In this document: piece by piece, positions 9,003 to 19,292 of the stretch
Layout of the letters: each line of letters begins with the position of its first letter
Numbering within the stretch: position 1 is the stretch's first letter
Assembly (NCBI GenBank): GCA_021201295.1
Contig: JAJQFE010000014.1
Span: 1 to 60,846, forward strand
Source: Tannerellaceae bacterium
GTDB taxonomy: Bacteria > Bacteroidota > Bacteroidia > Bacteroidales > Tannerellaceae
DNA length: 60,846 bases
Direction: 5' to 3'
Notes under the pieces: generated by a model
What the model was told of the DNA's origin: nothing
Database searches by the model: none
Seen by the model: only the letters and a program-made list of their open reading frames with translations
Position numbers and translations under genes: made by a program

Positions 9003-9282
9003 AAAGAAGGTGTCCCAAAAGTAAAACAAGAAATTAAAAAGTTACGATTTATAAGTAGTTACCCCAAAAGGGGTAACATGTGAATAACCCCGGGTGGAAC
9101 CCGGGGTGTAGGCGAAACCCTCTCCACAACAACCCTGAAAGGGTTGAATCCGCTTCGGGGTTCATAGCGTGTGGCTGCTTTCCGCCACGGGTTTCACCCG
9201 CGGTTATTTATATTCAAGCCCTTTGGGCTTACAAGCTGTAACTTTGTTAAAGAGCATATAGACTTTTGGGACAGCCTCTTTT
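9003..9282. repeat. Non-coding terminal-inverted-repeat element, copy 2 (inverted relative to copy 1)
   Basis: About 280 bp. The left arm (GGTGTCCCAAAAGT...) is the reverse complement of the right arm of copy 1, and the right arm (...ACTTTTGGGACAGCC) is the reverse complement of its left arm, including the GCCCTTTGGGCTT and TTTCACCCGCGG blocks. The core (about 9109-9189) is unrelated to the insert in copy 1 and contains its own hairpin around AACCCTGAAAGGGTT. It occupies all of the gap between topB and the SusD pseudogene; no gene there. Confidence 0.85.
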
Positions 9283-9289
9283 ACTTTCT

Positions 9290-10906
9290 TTACCAACCTT
9301 CGTTTTGCTGAGTAGCCAGCATAGGATTATAGGTCATCTCATCTTCCGGCAGAGGCCATAAGAATTTATACTCAGTATAGGGAATGATTTCTTCCGAATC
9401 ACTTCTATACCAGGCGAGATCAATGGCTTTCCCTATTTCAAAGGCACCACTGTTACGGGCGTTTGAATATTCAATTTTAGCCGGGATTCCATACGTGGGT
9501 ACCAGGTCATCTGCTACCAGGCGATGAATATCTTCCCAGCGACGTCCTTCTCCATGGAACTCAATTCTTCTTTCCCATACAATAGCGGTCATAAAATCAA
9601 CGGTACTTCCCAAATCAGCAAGGGTATAAGCCTAGGATGCCGAATCTGCCAACGAACGGTTCCGGACAGCATTCAATAATTCCAGTGCTAAGGCCTGGTC
9701 TCCTGTTCTCAAAGCGGCTTCTGCATAATTAAGCAGGACCTCGGCATACCGTAAAATAGGCGCATTGTCCGTATACGTCTGCGGATCGCGGTATTTATCA
9801 CAATACCAGTAATCATTTGCTTCATCATACATTAACAGGGATTCCCTTCTCAGGTCATCTGCCAGCCAGTAAGTGGAGTTATATAAGGTTGGGGAAGAAG
9901 GGACCAGTGACCGGGCACCTGTCCGGAGTGAGGTCATCGTTCCCAATGCTCCGTTGGTATCCGGATTATTTTCTACGGTATTTTCAATCTGGAAAATATT
10001 TTCCTTACTTTCTTCCTGGGAAGTAAAAGGAGTTTCCGGATGATCTTCCAGTGCATAGTCAGCAATGGAACTGGTAAAAGGAGCTGTAGTGGCCGAACCG
10101 GTCAGCTTTTTTGCTTCTGCTATGACATTCTCCCAATCCCGCATATGCAGGTAGACCCGGGTTTTCAAAGCAATAGCTGCCCCTTTACTGGCTCTTATTC
10201 TACCGGCATTGCCTTCGGCTAAGAACTCTTCGGCATCATCCAGGTCTTTGATGATCTGGGCATAGGTTTCTGCCACGGTGGAACGGCCGATGGTTAAGGC
10301 TGTGGCAATATCCTCTTCTGTTGCTACCGCTGTCAGGTACAGGGGCAGCCCATAATTATTATTACCACTTACATGATAAGGAAGAGCAAAATGGATCATC
10401 AGGTTGTGATACGTCAATGCCCGCAGGAACAAGAGTTCTCCCCGGAAATGATTGGCTTCGTCTGTCGTTAAAATCCCTTCCGATTCAGCCCAGTCAATTC
10501 CTGCATATACGGTGTTATACCGGCTGATCGCAGCAAATGAGGTGGTCCATACGTGGACATTATTAGCCGTGGTCCGGGACCAGGTGGAACCATAGGTTAC
10601 ATCAAAAAAGACAGCGGTCAGGTTCATATCTTCCCCCCGCATTTCACTCTGCAGGATACTGGCTGCTCCAAAAGGATAGCCACGGGTTACATCGCCGTTA
10701 TATTCTCCCTGTTGAGCTGCACTATAAGCCCCAATCACTGACAGTTTACAACGTTCATAAGTTGCGTATGCAGCTTCGGAGGATAATTTATTGACTGGAT
10801 CATTATTGAACACTTTATCCTCACAGGCAGTAAACATAAGGAATAAGGCTGTAAGACTACTCCAACTGATCAGGGAGTTATCGTTGAATATATTCATTAA
10901 TTTCAT
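9290..10906 (-). pseudogene. SusD/RagB-family lipoprotein, broken by an in-frame TAG
   Basis: 539-codon susD-like gene. It starts with a lipoprotein signal (lipobox MFTAC, Cys near residue 28), followed by the SusD N-terminal helices and the family's C-terminal block with 'RYAEVLLNYAEAAL'. An amber codon at 9632-9634 interrupts it, and the same frame resumes as AYTLADLGSTVDF... to 9290. The context TCC TAG GCT suggests TCC CAG GCT (Gln) as ancestor. The truncated product would lack the last ~115 residues. It follows a susC pseudogene by 36 bp on the same strand, the normal susC-susD order. SusD proteins bind glycans at the cell surface and cap the SusC pore; both members are dead here. Confidence 0.88.
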
Positions 10907-10942
10907 GTTGACTAAAATTTAAAACCATACATATGTAAATCA

Positions 10943-13900
10943 TCAGAAGGTAATGTTTGCCCCCAGCGTAAACGTAGTCTGCTGTGGCATACCGTTATAG
11001 TCTACCCCTACTCCATAATCGGTAGAAGAGGAAAGGGTTTCCGGATCCATTCCTTTGTAGCCGGTGATAGTGAAGAGGTTGGTTCCCTGCAAATAAAAAC
11101 GCATCCGGGAAATATTTATCTTAGACGAAAGTTCCCTCGGCAACGTATAGCCTAATGTCAGCGTGGACAGTTTTAAATAAGAACCATTTTCTACAAAGCG
11201 TGAGTCGGAATATCCATCATTCAACTGGGTATTATGTACAGTGGTTCCGTAACCGATCTTTGGAATAATACCATCGCCCGGGTTGTCCACACTTTGCCAG
11301 CGATTCAGGATTTTCGTACCGTTATTGGAGAAGGTCATATTTAACAAAGAGGTTTGCCGGGTTACATTCATCACTTTATTCCCTCCGGAGAAACGGAAAA
11401 ATACATTGAGATCAAAATCTTTATACGTAAAGGTATTATTAAATCCTCCGAACCATTTAGGCAAAGAGTTTCCCAGGACTATCCGGTCTGTCGTATTTAA
11501 GGAGGCAGTTTCAGATACATCTTCCGTATTTCCTTCCTTATACAGGGCATAGGTTCCTGTTGCACCGACTGCCTGTACCAGGGTGCCATCGGCTTTTCTA
11601 TATACGGAATTTCCGTTTGCTTTATTTACCGTATAGAAATCATATCCATAAATTGAGTGGTACGATTCTCCTTCCCGAATGATCGTATAGGAATCCGGAT
11701 AGACATCTTCTCCATTATTCAGGGATTTAACCACATTCTTTAAGGTGGAGAAATTGATGTCTGCATGCCATGTAAAGGTTTTATTTTGGATGATATCCGC
11801 TCCTACGGATAATTCAAATCCTGAATTTTTAAGTTTGCCGTTATTGGTGAAATAGGAATTTCCGGGAATACCCAGTGATGGTGCAGTAGATACCTGCATC
11901 ACCAGGTCTTTTGTATTTTTCTGCCAATAGGCCATCTCAAAGGTGATCCGGTTATTGAAAAGGGTACCGTCAATCCCCAGGTCAAAGGTTTCGGTAGTTT
12001 CCCATTTCAGGGCTTCATTGCCAAAGTTGGTCCAGGCAATCCCTACGGAACTACCATAACCTACAGGTTGGTAGGAGTTCATATAAGGAAAGTCATTGCT
12101 TATATTTCCTTTGGTTTTATCATATCCGATCTCTGAATTACCAATCGTTGCATAGCTGGCACGTATACGAAGGTTATCCACCCAGTTAGCTACAGGAGCA
12201 TCCCGCCAGAAGGCTTCCCGGAAAAGCCGCCACGCTGCGGATGCCCCGTAAAAAGTACCCCAGCGTGAATCCGAAGGTAAACGGGACAGACCGTCTGTAC
12301 GGATAGATCCTCCTATATAATATTTACTGTCATAGTTATAATTGGCACGTAACATATAGGAGGATAAGCCGTTAAATGTTTTTCCACCATATACCAACTG
12401 GTTGGAATAGGTATCGGAAATGACATGATCCTGGGAATAGGTATCCGAGAGTTCTGATACATATACACCGATCCGTTCATATTCATTGTAGGTATATTCC
12501 TGTACCGCTGTTGCACTCAGATGATGGACGTCATTGAAAGTCCGATAGAAATTCAGGACATTCTGCCAGTTTCAGTTGATCTTGGTCACCCGGCAATCAT
12601 AGATATCTCCACTTTCAAACCCATCTCCGGAGGCCGGGTCACGATAGCGAAAATCTGACAGGGAGGAATAATCCATACCCCCTTGCGTACGCAGAGTCAA
12701 ACCTTCCATAAATGTAATTTCCGCCCATCCTCCTCCGATCATACGGGAGTTGATAGTTTTCATTTTATTGGTATCCAGCACCCATACAATATTCGGTATG
12801 TTATTGTCTATGTAGGTATTATTAATACCCCGGCCTAATGCCTGTCCTTTTTCCAGATCAATATTATAGCCTGTAGGATGGGTATCATCAAACACGGACA
12901 CGTTCGGTAGCATACGTAGGGTAGCATAAGATGCTCCGCTCAGGTTGTTCGGTCCGTTCAGAAAACCGGTAGTAGTTCCCCGGCTGGCCTACACGTTCAA
13001 ACCAATTTTTAACCACCGGGTAGCTTCCTGGGTGAGATCCCCTTTCAAATTAAAACGTTCCAGATTGTTATTACGGACAATTCCCTCCTGATTCGTATAT
13101 CCGAACGAGAAATAATAGGTATTTTTATCCGAACTTCCACCGGCCGACACATTATGACTTTGCTGGAAACCTGTCCTATAGACATAGTCATTCCAGTTGG
13201 TGTCCGGACCATTCGGATCATATACAGCCAGTTCCGAACTTCCTACATTCGTGCGTTTCTCATTATTGATCAACACAAACTGCTCTGCATTTAACAGATC
13301 ATAGGTTTTCGTAGGTGAAGCCATCCCGATATACCCGTCATAAGAAACCCTGACGTTCCCTTTAGAACCTTTTTTGGTGCTGATCAGTACTACTCCATTA
13401 GCGGCACGCGAACCATAAATAGCGGTAGCGGCCCCATCTTTCAGGATCTCAATGGATTCAATGTCATTCGGATTGATATCCGCCATTGCATTATAACTGG
13501 AACCGGATAACACGCCCATATCTCCTGAAGATAAAGGGACTCCATCCAAAATGATCAGCGGTTGGGAATTTGAAGACATCGTACTGGTTCCCCGGATATT
13601 AAACTGAGGAGTAGCTCCTAACACACCGTTAGGGGTAGATACCAACACTCCGGCTGCACGTCCGGCAAGCTGAGTATCGAAAGAAGGTGAAGCAATACTG
13701 GCCAGTTCATCTCCTCCGACACGGGCAATCGCACTGGTCACATCTTTCTTTCGCTGGGTACCATACCCTACCACAATCACTTCATCCAGATCCTGCGCAT
13801 CTGATTCCAGTAAAATGTTCATTACCGGCCTAATGACTACTTCCTGGGTACGCATACCAATGTAGGAGACTACAATCGTACGGGCATCCTGTGGGACAGT

Positions 13901-14086
13901 CAACTGAAAGATCCCATCATAATTAGTTACTGTACCGGTTGTCGTACCTTTTACAATTACCGACGCACCGATTACCGGTTCCCCATCCTCCACAGAGGTC
14001 ACTGTTCCCGTTACCTGAGTGGTTTGTCCGGAAACGAGCCCTATGCTAACACATAAGCATAGCAACAAAACAATTTGCCTTTTCAT
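10943..14086 (-). pseudogene. SusC/RagA-family TonB-dependent outer-membrane transporter with two nonsense codons
   Basis: Single ancestral frame of about 1047 codons, with no frameshift but two stops: TAG at 12989-12991 (after ...LKIGLNV) and TGA at 12572-12574 (after ...CRVTKIN). The signal peptide (MKRQIVLLLCLCVSIGLVSG) is followed by the CarboxypepD_reg-like domain (DGEPVIGASVIVKGTTTG), the TonB box/plug (DLDEVIVVGYGTQRKKDVTSA) and a beta-barrel ending in Phe (TTFTLGANITF). The start chosen is the ATG at 14084-14086; a GTG six bases upstream is also in frame. Original codons were plausibly CAG and CGA/TGG, both single transitions. It is paired with the broken susD downstream; the sulfatase and topB lie beyond. 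Non-functional. Confidence 0.9.
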
Positions 14087-14247
14087 AAACACACTTTTGT
14101 ATTTGAATAATAATAAAAAGAATAACCCAAACTATATGGTTAGCCTATGTTATATGGGGGACTTTAGACGTAATGGGGATTTATAAATGATGGTCCAAAT
14201 TAACATGAATGGCTTATCAGAAAAACGTCATTGTTATTATTCGATAG

Positions 14248-14280
14248 CAAAAATAAACATTTTGTTTGAATACTTACAAA
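14248..14280 (-). promoter_or_regulatory. Consensus promoter of the dead susC-susD operon
   Basis: Minus-strand TTTG (14277-14280), 21-bp spacer and TATTTTTG (14248-14255) give an intact Bacteroidetes -33/-7 promoter about 160 bp upstream of the susC start. The operon's promoter has thus survived its genes. The rest of 14087-14405 is AT-rich and I see no gene in it. Confidence 0.6.
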
Positions 14281-14405
14281 TTTCAGTCATTTTTTTAATA
14301 ATAATTTCCAAAAACCTTTCTAAAAATATAAGGAGTATATACGATTACAGGCAGATATAAAGGCATATGTTAGAAAGAAAATTTATCTTTACCATAAAAA
14401 TATGT

Positions 14406-14924
14406 ATGAAAGAAGAATGGTTTCCGGTAGTAGATGAAAACGGAGAAACAATCGGAAAGGCAACCCGTGAAGAATGCCATAGCGGAAGCAAATGGCTTCA
14501 TCCGGTGGTGCACTTACACATATGGAATGAGGCTGGTGGGTTATATCTGCAAAAGCGTTCCATGCATAAAGATATCCAGCCCGGGAAATGGGATACTGCT
14601 GTGGGCGGACACATAGATTACGAAGAAACTGTGGAAGAAGCATTGGTACGGGAAGTACGAGAGGAGTTAGGGATTACAGACTTTTCTCCCTGTTTTATGA
14701 CCCGGTATATCTTTGAGTCTTCTATTGAGAAAGAATTGGTCCATACGTTTTGTACCGTATATACCGGAAGGATCTCTCCGGATAGGGAGGAACTGGAAGA
14801 TGGCCGTTTCTGGGAGATAAAAGAAATTGAAGCCCGGTTAGGAAAAGAGGTATTCACACCCAATTTCGAACAGGAATTCCAACAGGTAATTCTGCCTTAT
14901 CTTTCCCGGGGAAAAGAGAGATAA
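14406..14924 (+). CDS. NUDIX hydrolase
   Basis: 172 aa from the ATG at 14406 (an upstream in-frame start at 14367 would add 13 unlikely residues). The Nudix box is complete: GGHIDYEETVEEALVREV followed by REELGI, matching GX5EX7REUXEEXGU. The N-terminus (EEWFPVVDENGETIGKATRE) resembles the YfcD/IPP-isomerase-like Nudix group that hydrolyses nucleoside-diphosphate-linked substrates; the true substrate is unknown. Cytosolic. It converges on glmM and shares a terminator region at 14937-14964. Confidence 0.85.
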   Translation: MKEEWFPVVDENGETIGKATREECHSGSKWLHPVVHLHIWNEAGGLYLQKRSMHKDIQPGKWDTAVGGHIDYEETVEEALVREVREELGITDFSPCFMTRYIFESSIEKELVHTFCTVYTGRISPDREELEDGRFWEIKEIEARLGKEVFTPNFEQEFQQVILPYLSRGKER

Positions 14925-14936
14925 ATCCATACAAAA

Positions 14937-14964
14937 ACCCTTCTTCTTTTTACAGAAGAAGGGT
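14937..14964 (-). terminator. Terminator between NUDIX and glmM
   Basis: Perfect 11-bp stem (ACCCTTCTTCT / AGAAGAAGGGT) with a 6-nt loop. Read on the minus strand it is followed by TTTTTG, so it mainly ends the glmM transcript. Confidence 0.75.
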
Positions 14965-14992
14965 GCTGTTCTGCCATAATAAATTGTATATA

Positions 14993-16381
14993 TTAATTAC
15001 ACATTTGATGGATTATCTCTATTAATTCTCCACCCAATGCAGCTGCCTGTTCCATCGTCGGCGCTTCGGAATAGATCCGGATAATGGGTTCTGTATTACT
15101 TTTTCTCAGATGTACCCACTGATCAGGAAAATCAATTTTCACCCCATCTATATCCGTAATATCGTAGGCGGCAAATTTCTCTTTTACTTTTTCCAAGATC
15201 GCATCGACATCAATCTCCGGAGTTAATTCAACCTTTTGTTTGGAAATACAATAAGGAGGATAAGAGGCACGGAGTTCACTTACCTTCATTTTTTTCTTTG
15301 CCAGATGGGTCAGGAAAAGAGCGATCCCGACTAATGCATCCCGTCCGTAATGGCTGGCCGGATAAATAATACCACCGTTTCCTTCACCACCGATCACCGC
15401 ATTCATCTCTTTCATTTTAGCCACTACATTGACTTCTCCTACTGCGGCTGCCGTATAGTCACATCCATACGAATGGGTCACGTCCCGCAAGGCACGGCTG
15501 GAACTCAGGTTGCTGACCGTATTGCCGGGTGTATTACTTAACACATAATCACTGACAGCCACTAATGTATACTCTTCTCCAAACATTTCTCCGTTTTCAC
15601 AGATTATGGCCAGACGGTCCACATCCGGATCTACCACAAAGCCGACATCTGCTTTCGCCTGTTTCATTAACTCAGAGATTTCTGTCAGATGTTCCGGAAG
15701 GGGTTCCGGGTTATAGGAAAAATTCCCGTGAGGAGCACAGTGTAATTTAAAAATCTCTTTGACACCTAAGGCATATAATAGTTCCGGAAGGACCATTCCT
15801 CCAACTGAATTCACACAGTCTATAGCAATCCGGAAGCCTGCTGCTTTGATCAGTTCCGAATCTACCAGATCCAGATTCAGGACACTTTCAATATGTTTCT
15901 GCATATAGGTAGTGTCCGGGATTACTTTCCCCAAATGATCCACATCTGCAAAAACAAAATTTTCCGAAGCTGCCAGATCCAGGACTTGTTGTCCTTCTTC
16001 CGCATTCAGAAATTCTCCTTTTTCATTCAATAGTTTCAGGGCATTCCATTGTTTAGGATTGTGGCTGGCTGTGAGAATAATTCCTCCGCAGGCTTTTTCT
16101 CTGGCAACAGCAAATTCCGTAGTCGGGGTAGTGGCCAGATCGATATCCACTACATCAAAACCCATACCGGTAAGGGTTCCCAAAACGATCTGCTTTACCA
16201 TAGGGCCTGACATACGGGCATCCCTACCTACTACGATCTTATTCGTAGTGGCAGTGGTTGTTTTTCGGATCAACGTTGCATAGGCTGCTACAAACTTTAC
16301 GATGGCTAACGGGTTTAAACCATCTTCCGGATCTCCTCCAATAGTACCCCGGATACCGGAAATAGATTTAATCAGTGTCAT
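14993..16381 (-). CDS. glmM: Phosphoglucosamine mutase
   Basis: 462-aa alpha-D-phosphohexomutase. The phosphoserine loop is TASHNPKQWNALK (~residue 100). The magnesium-binding loop is VDPDVDRLAI (~235), the sugar-binding loop GGEGNGG (~320), and the C-terminal phosphate-binding part is LRKSNTEPIIRIY. It converts GlcN-6-P to GlcN-1-P for UDP-GlcNAc and cell-wall synthesis. It starts MTLIKSISGIRGTIGG, as in other GlmM proteins. In Bacteroidales this gene is followed by a DUF4827 lipoprotein and the DHH phosphoesterase, as seen here (minus-strand order nrnA, DUF4827, glmM). Intact. Confidence 0.92.
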   Translation of the reverse strand: MTLIKSISGIRGTIGGDPEDGLNPLAIVKFVAAYATLIRKTTTATTNKIVVGRDARMSGPMVKQIVLGTLTGMGFDVVDIDLATTPTTEFAVAREKACGGIILTASHNPKQWNALKLLNEKGEFLNAEEGQQVLDLAASENFVFADVDHLGKVIPDTTYMQKHIESVLNLDLVDSELIKAAGFRIAIDCVNSVGGMVLPELLYALGVKEIFKLHCAPHGNFSYNPEPLPEHLTEISELMKQAKADVGFVVDPDVDRLAIICENGEMFGEEYTLVAVSDYVLSNTPGNTVSNLSSSRALRDVTHSYGCDYTAAAVGEVNVVAKMKEMNAVIGGEGNGGIIYPASHYGRDALVGIALFLTHLAKKKMKVSELRASYPPYCISKQKVELTPEIDVDAILEKVKEKFAAYDITDIDGVKIDFPDQWVHLRKSNTEPIIRIYSEAPTMEQAAALGGELIEIIHQMCN

Positions 16382-16392
16382 ATATTTAGTTT

Positions 16393-16948
16393 TTATGGCT
16401 CAAACGCATATTTTACCCTATCAAAATATAAAGGTTCATAATTATTCGAAAAATACTCACTACTTGCATTAAAAGGTACAATCAGTCGTACTTCAGAACT
16501 ATCTCCTACATATGCTAACGGAGAGGTAAGACCTTCTCCTAAATACTCATTAAAAAGATGATCCACATTTCCTCTCGCTGTATTATATCCATAAATAAAT
16601 TCAACAGGAAATCCCTGACTAATATTTTCATTATTAAACTCTGCAGACATAAAAACATTTACGGAAAACCGACATAAAATAGTTGTATTTCCTGCTACAG
16701 CCCGGTTTCCATTTCCCGAATCAATAACATTCATATATACGCCATTACTCAGTTCATAAAACTCATTAGCTGCAAAAACACCATTGGCCGAATAATCCTT
16801 GATAAGCACAAATCCATTTTCATCCATCAACTGCTCTATAGCTTTTCTCTGGTCTTTCAGCCGGTCGGCATACGATTTATTTTTATTACAAGAAAAAAAT
16901 CACGAAAATAAAAGCAAACAATAACAATATATTAAATCCTCTCTTCAT
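16393..16948 (-). pseudogene. DUF4827-family lipoprotein, frameshifted in the lipobox
   Basis: The mature part (VLIKDYSANGVFAANEFYELSNGVYM ... PFNASSEYF) looks like the Bacteroidales DUF4827 lipoproteins, an FKBP-like fold of unknown function. The signal peptide starts at the ATG at 16946-16948 (MKRGFNILLLFAFIFVI), but the frame runs into TAA in a run of seven T. With six T the sequence reads VIFSC-NKNKSYADRL, a perfect lipobox continuing into the mature frame. A one-base insertion in a homopolymer therefore separates export signal and protein. An internal start (about 16830) could still give an unexported 145-aa product. It lies between glmM and nrnA as in relatives. Confidence 0.75.
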
Positions 16949-17032
16949 TTTTACCTGTTTTAATAAAATATATGACAAATGTAGATAATCTCTGCCATAT
17001 CTTATATACGATTAATTAATTCTTCTGATTTA

Positions 17033-18052
17033 TTAGTATTTAAATGTTTCCAGTCCCTGTTCAAAAACCTGAACTGCTTCCTGTAGAGTGCCGGTACATT
17101 CTCCTCCGGAAGCATTTTTATGGCCACCCCCGTTGAAATAACAGCCTGCAAATTCATTACAGGGAAAATCCCCGACTGACCGTAAGGAGACTTTGATATA
17201 GTCTCTGTCTTCACGCAGGAAAACCACAAATTGCACCCCTTGTATACTCAAAGGAAGATTGACAAAACCTTCCGTATCACCCGGTTGATAATGGAAGCGT
17301 TTCAGTTCCTCCTGAGTCAACGTGATCAGGGCAGCCTGTTTCTCCGGATAGAGTTTCATCTTCTCATAGAGGACATAGCCCATCAGTCTCAGGCGGGATT
17401 CAGTATGTACCTGGTTTACTTTCCGGTAGATCGCATCTTTATCAATACCTTTTTTGATCAGTTCGCTAATAATAAGATAAATCTCCGGTTTATTGGAGTT
17501 ATAGGTAAAGGCACCGGTATCCGTCATCATACCTGTATAAATACATTCCGCGGCCTGTTTATTTAACAGGTTAAACATACCCATCTGGCAGATAAAGCGG
17601 AAAACCATTTCACAAGTAGAAGAAAATTCCGGATAGGACATGGTGACCTGACAGAACTGAGCAGGGTTCAGATGATGGTCAATCATCACTTTTCTGCCTG
17701 GTGCCTCTACTACTGCGGGCGCTAATTTGTCCATCCGTTGCGGTTCATTGAAGTCCAGGCAGAAGATCACATCGGCTTCCTGTATTAATTTTTCTGCAAA
17801 TTCAGGATATTTTTCATGAATCACTACTTCTTTTACGCCTGGCATCCATTTATAAAAAGAGGGAAACTGATTGGGCACGACCACATATACCTGTTCTTTG
17901 CCGTATTCATTCAGAAAATGATAGAGCCCCAAAGAGGAACCTAACGCATCTCCGTCCGGGGAGACATGGGAAACAATCACAAAACGTTCCCCTTTCTCTA
18001 CATATTTCTTAGCTTTCTGGATCTGTTCTTCACGAATGATCTTCGTAATCAT
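17033..18052 (-). CDS. nrnA: DHH/DHHA1 phosphoesterase, NrnA-like (oligoribonuclease / pAp phosphatase)
   Basis: 339 aa. N-terminal DHH domain: SHVSPDGDALGSSLGLYHF (metal-binding Asp residues), a further Asp in FCLDFNEP, and the name motif IDHHLNP. The C-terminal DHHA1 domain has the nucleic-acid-binding GGGHKNASGGE. These define the NrnA group, which degrades nanoRNA and dephosphorylates pAp to AMP. Cytosolic. It is transcribed after comEC; its promoter appears to lie just upstream, overlapping the comEC stop. Normal length. Confidence 0.88.
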   Translation of the reverse strand: MITKIIREEQIQKAKKYVEKGERFVIVSHVSPDGDALGSSLGLYHFLNEYGKEQVYVVVPNQFPSFYKWMPGVKEVVIHEKYPEFAEKLIQEADVIFCLDFNEPQRMDKLAPAVVEAPGRKVMIDHHLNPAQFCQVTMSYPEFSSTCEMVFRFICQMGMFNLLNKQAAECIYTGMMTDTGAFTYNSNKPEIYLIISELIKKGIDKDAIYRKVNQVHTESRLRLMGYVLYEKMKLYPEKQAALITLTQEELKRFHYQPGDTEGFVNLPLSIQGVQFVVFLREDRDYIKVSLRSVGDFPCNEFAGCYFNGGGHKNASGGECTGTLQEAVQVFEQGLETFKY

Positions 18053-18072
18053 ATATTCTTTTGTTTAGTCTT

Positions 18073-18105
18073 CAAAGGTACTATTTTTTGTACACTATGA
18101 ACAAC
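18073..18105 (-). promoter_or_regulatory. Candidate promoter of nrnA
   Basis: Minus-strand TACCTTTG (18073-18080) with GTTG at 18102-18105 and a 21-bp spacer. It overlaps the 3' end of the comEC pseudogene. Confidence 0.45.
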
Positions 18106-19259
18106 CCGGCATAACTTAACAGCAGCAGAACCTTGTCAAAATGAATGATAAGTGTACTGTGAGGAATCCGGCTGAAAGCCTCTACTACCCAGGTCATACT
18201 ATGGCATAACCCTTCTACTATCCCTGTCAACCACTCATAACCGGGTAGCCAGGAAGGTAGAAAAAGCCACAGAAAAGTAACGGGAATCAACAAAGTAACT
18301 AAGAAGGTCAACGGAATATTTGTTAACAGGAACAGCAGTGGAAAATAACCGAAATAATATAAACAAAGAAAAGTCACTCCCGTCTGGGCAGCCAGAGAAA
18401 GTATCATCCAGTTCCAAGGAATAGCAACCAGCGGATTCCGGATCTCCCACCTGGTATAGACCGGAACAAACAGTTGAATGGAAAGAACGGCCAGATAACT
18501 TAACTGAAACCCGATATCGAACAGGTACCAGGGATTATAAACCAGCATCAGGAAGGCAGCGGCTGCCCAGGTATTATAGCCATCTGCCCTTCTGCGGAGT
18601 TGTTTGCTGGTCAGGTATAGTGACAACATAATGCCTGCCCGGACAGCAGAAGGAGACAGCCCGGTCAGGATAACAAATATCCATAAAAAAAGAATGGTTA
18701 CTATATACCGGATCCGGTTTCCCCACCCGGAAGCCGGCAGAAAGAATAAGAGCCAGGATAAAAAGCTACAGACAATCGCTACATGAAAACCGCTGACGGC
18801 TAATATATGGGCAACCCCTGTCATGGAAAACTGTTGCCGGGTCTCCCACGCCAGTTCCTGTTTATACCCAAATGTGACCGTTTGCAGGACAGAACGTTCT
18901 TTTTCGGATAAAGCTAATTGGTCAAAAGAGGCAAGTAACCTGTTTTTTAACAGTCCGAGTGATTCCTGTCCGGGAATGTTGAAAGCAAATAGATATCCTT
19001 TCTGTTGGGTATAAAAAGTGGCTTGTACAGCTAAAAAGAAAAGAAGAGCAACAAATATTGTACCCCATACCCAGCGGGCATGATAGGCTAAGTCCATCTG
19101 CCCTTTTGTATGGGTAAACACATAAAACAATATACCTATCGGGAGAAGTAGTAAGATAAAAGACCAGCGTTCCAACGAAAGTCAGGTCTGTAGTAAGATT
19201 CCGGTTATCCATAAGAGAAGCGGCCGGACAAAAGGCCGCTTCTGTATTTCTTTTATCAT
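18081..19259 (-). pseudogene. comEC: ComEC/Rec2 DNA-uptake channel, truncated and with an in-frame TGA
   Basis: The ATG at 19257-19259 starts MIKEIQKRPFVRPLLLWITG, and TGA at 19182-19184 stops it after 25 codons. The same frame then runs 364 codons with many transmembrane segments and the Competence-domain hallmark VAHILAVSGFHVAIV. Only ~390 codons remain, whereas Bacteroidales ComEC proteins are usually about 650-700 aa. The segment joining the N-terminal helices to the Competence domain is very short, so an in-frame internal deletion of the DUF4131/OB region is likely too. ComEC forms the inner-membrane channel for single-stranded DNA in natural transformation. A 10-bp-stem inverted repeat (19216-19243) covers codons 6-15. 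Position between nrnA and rpe is typical. Confidence 0.75.
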
Positions 19260-19292
19260 GTAAGGTCTGGTTGGTTAGCTTTCTATGTTATT

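Noticed and set aside
19216-19243. Hairpin as rpe terminator
   Set aside because: It lies within the first codons of the comEC frame and lacks a following T-run, so it may simply be coding sequence.
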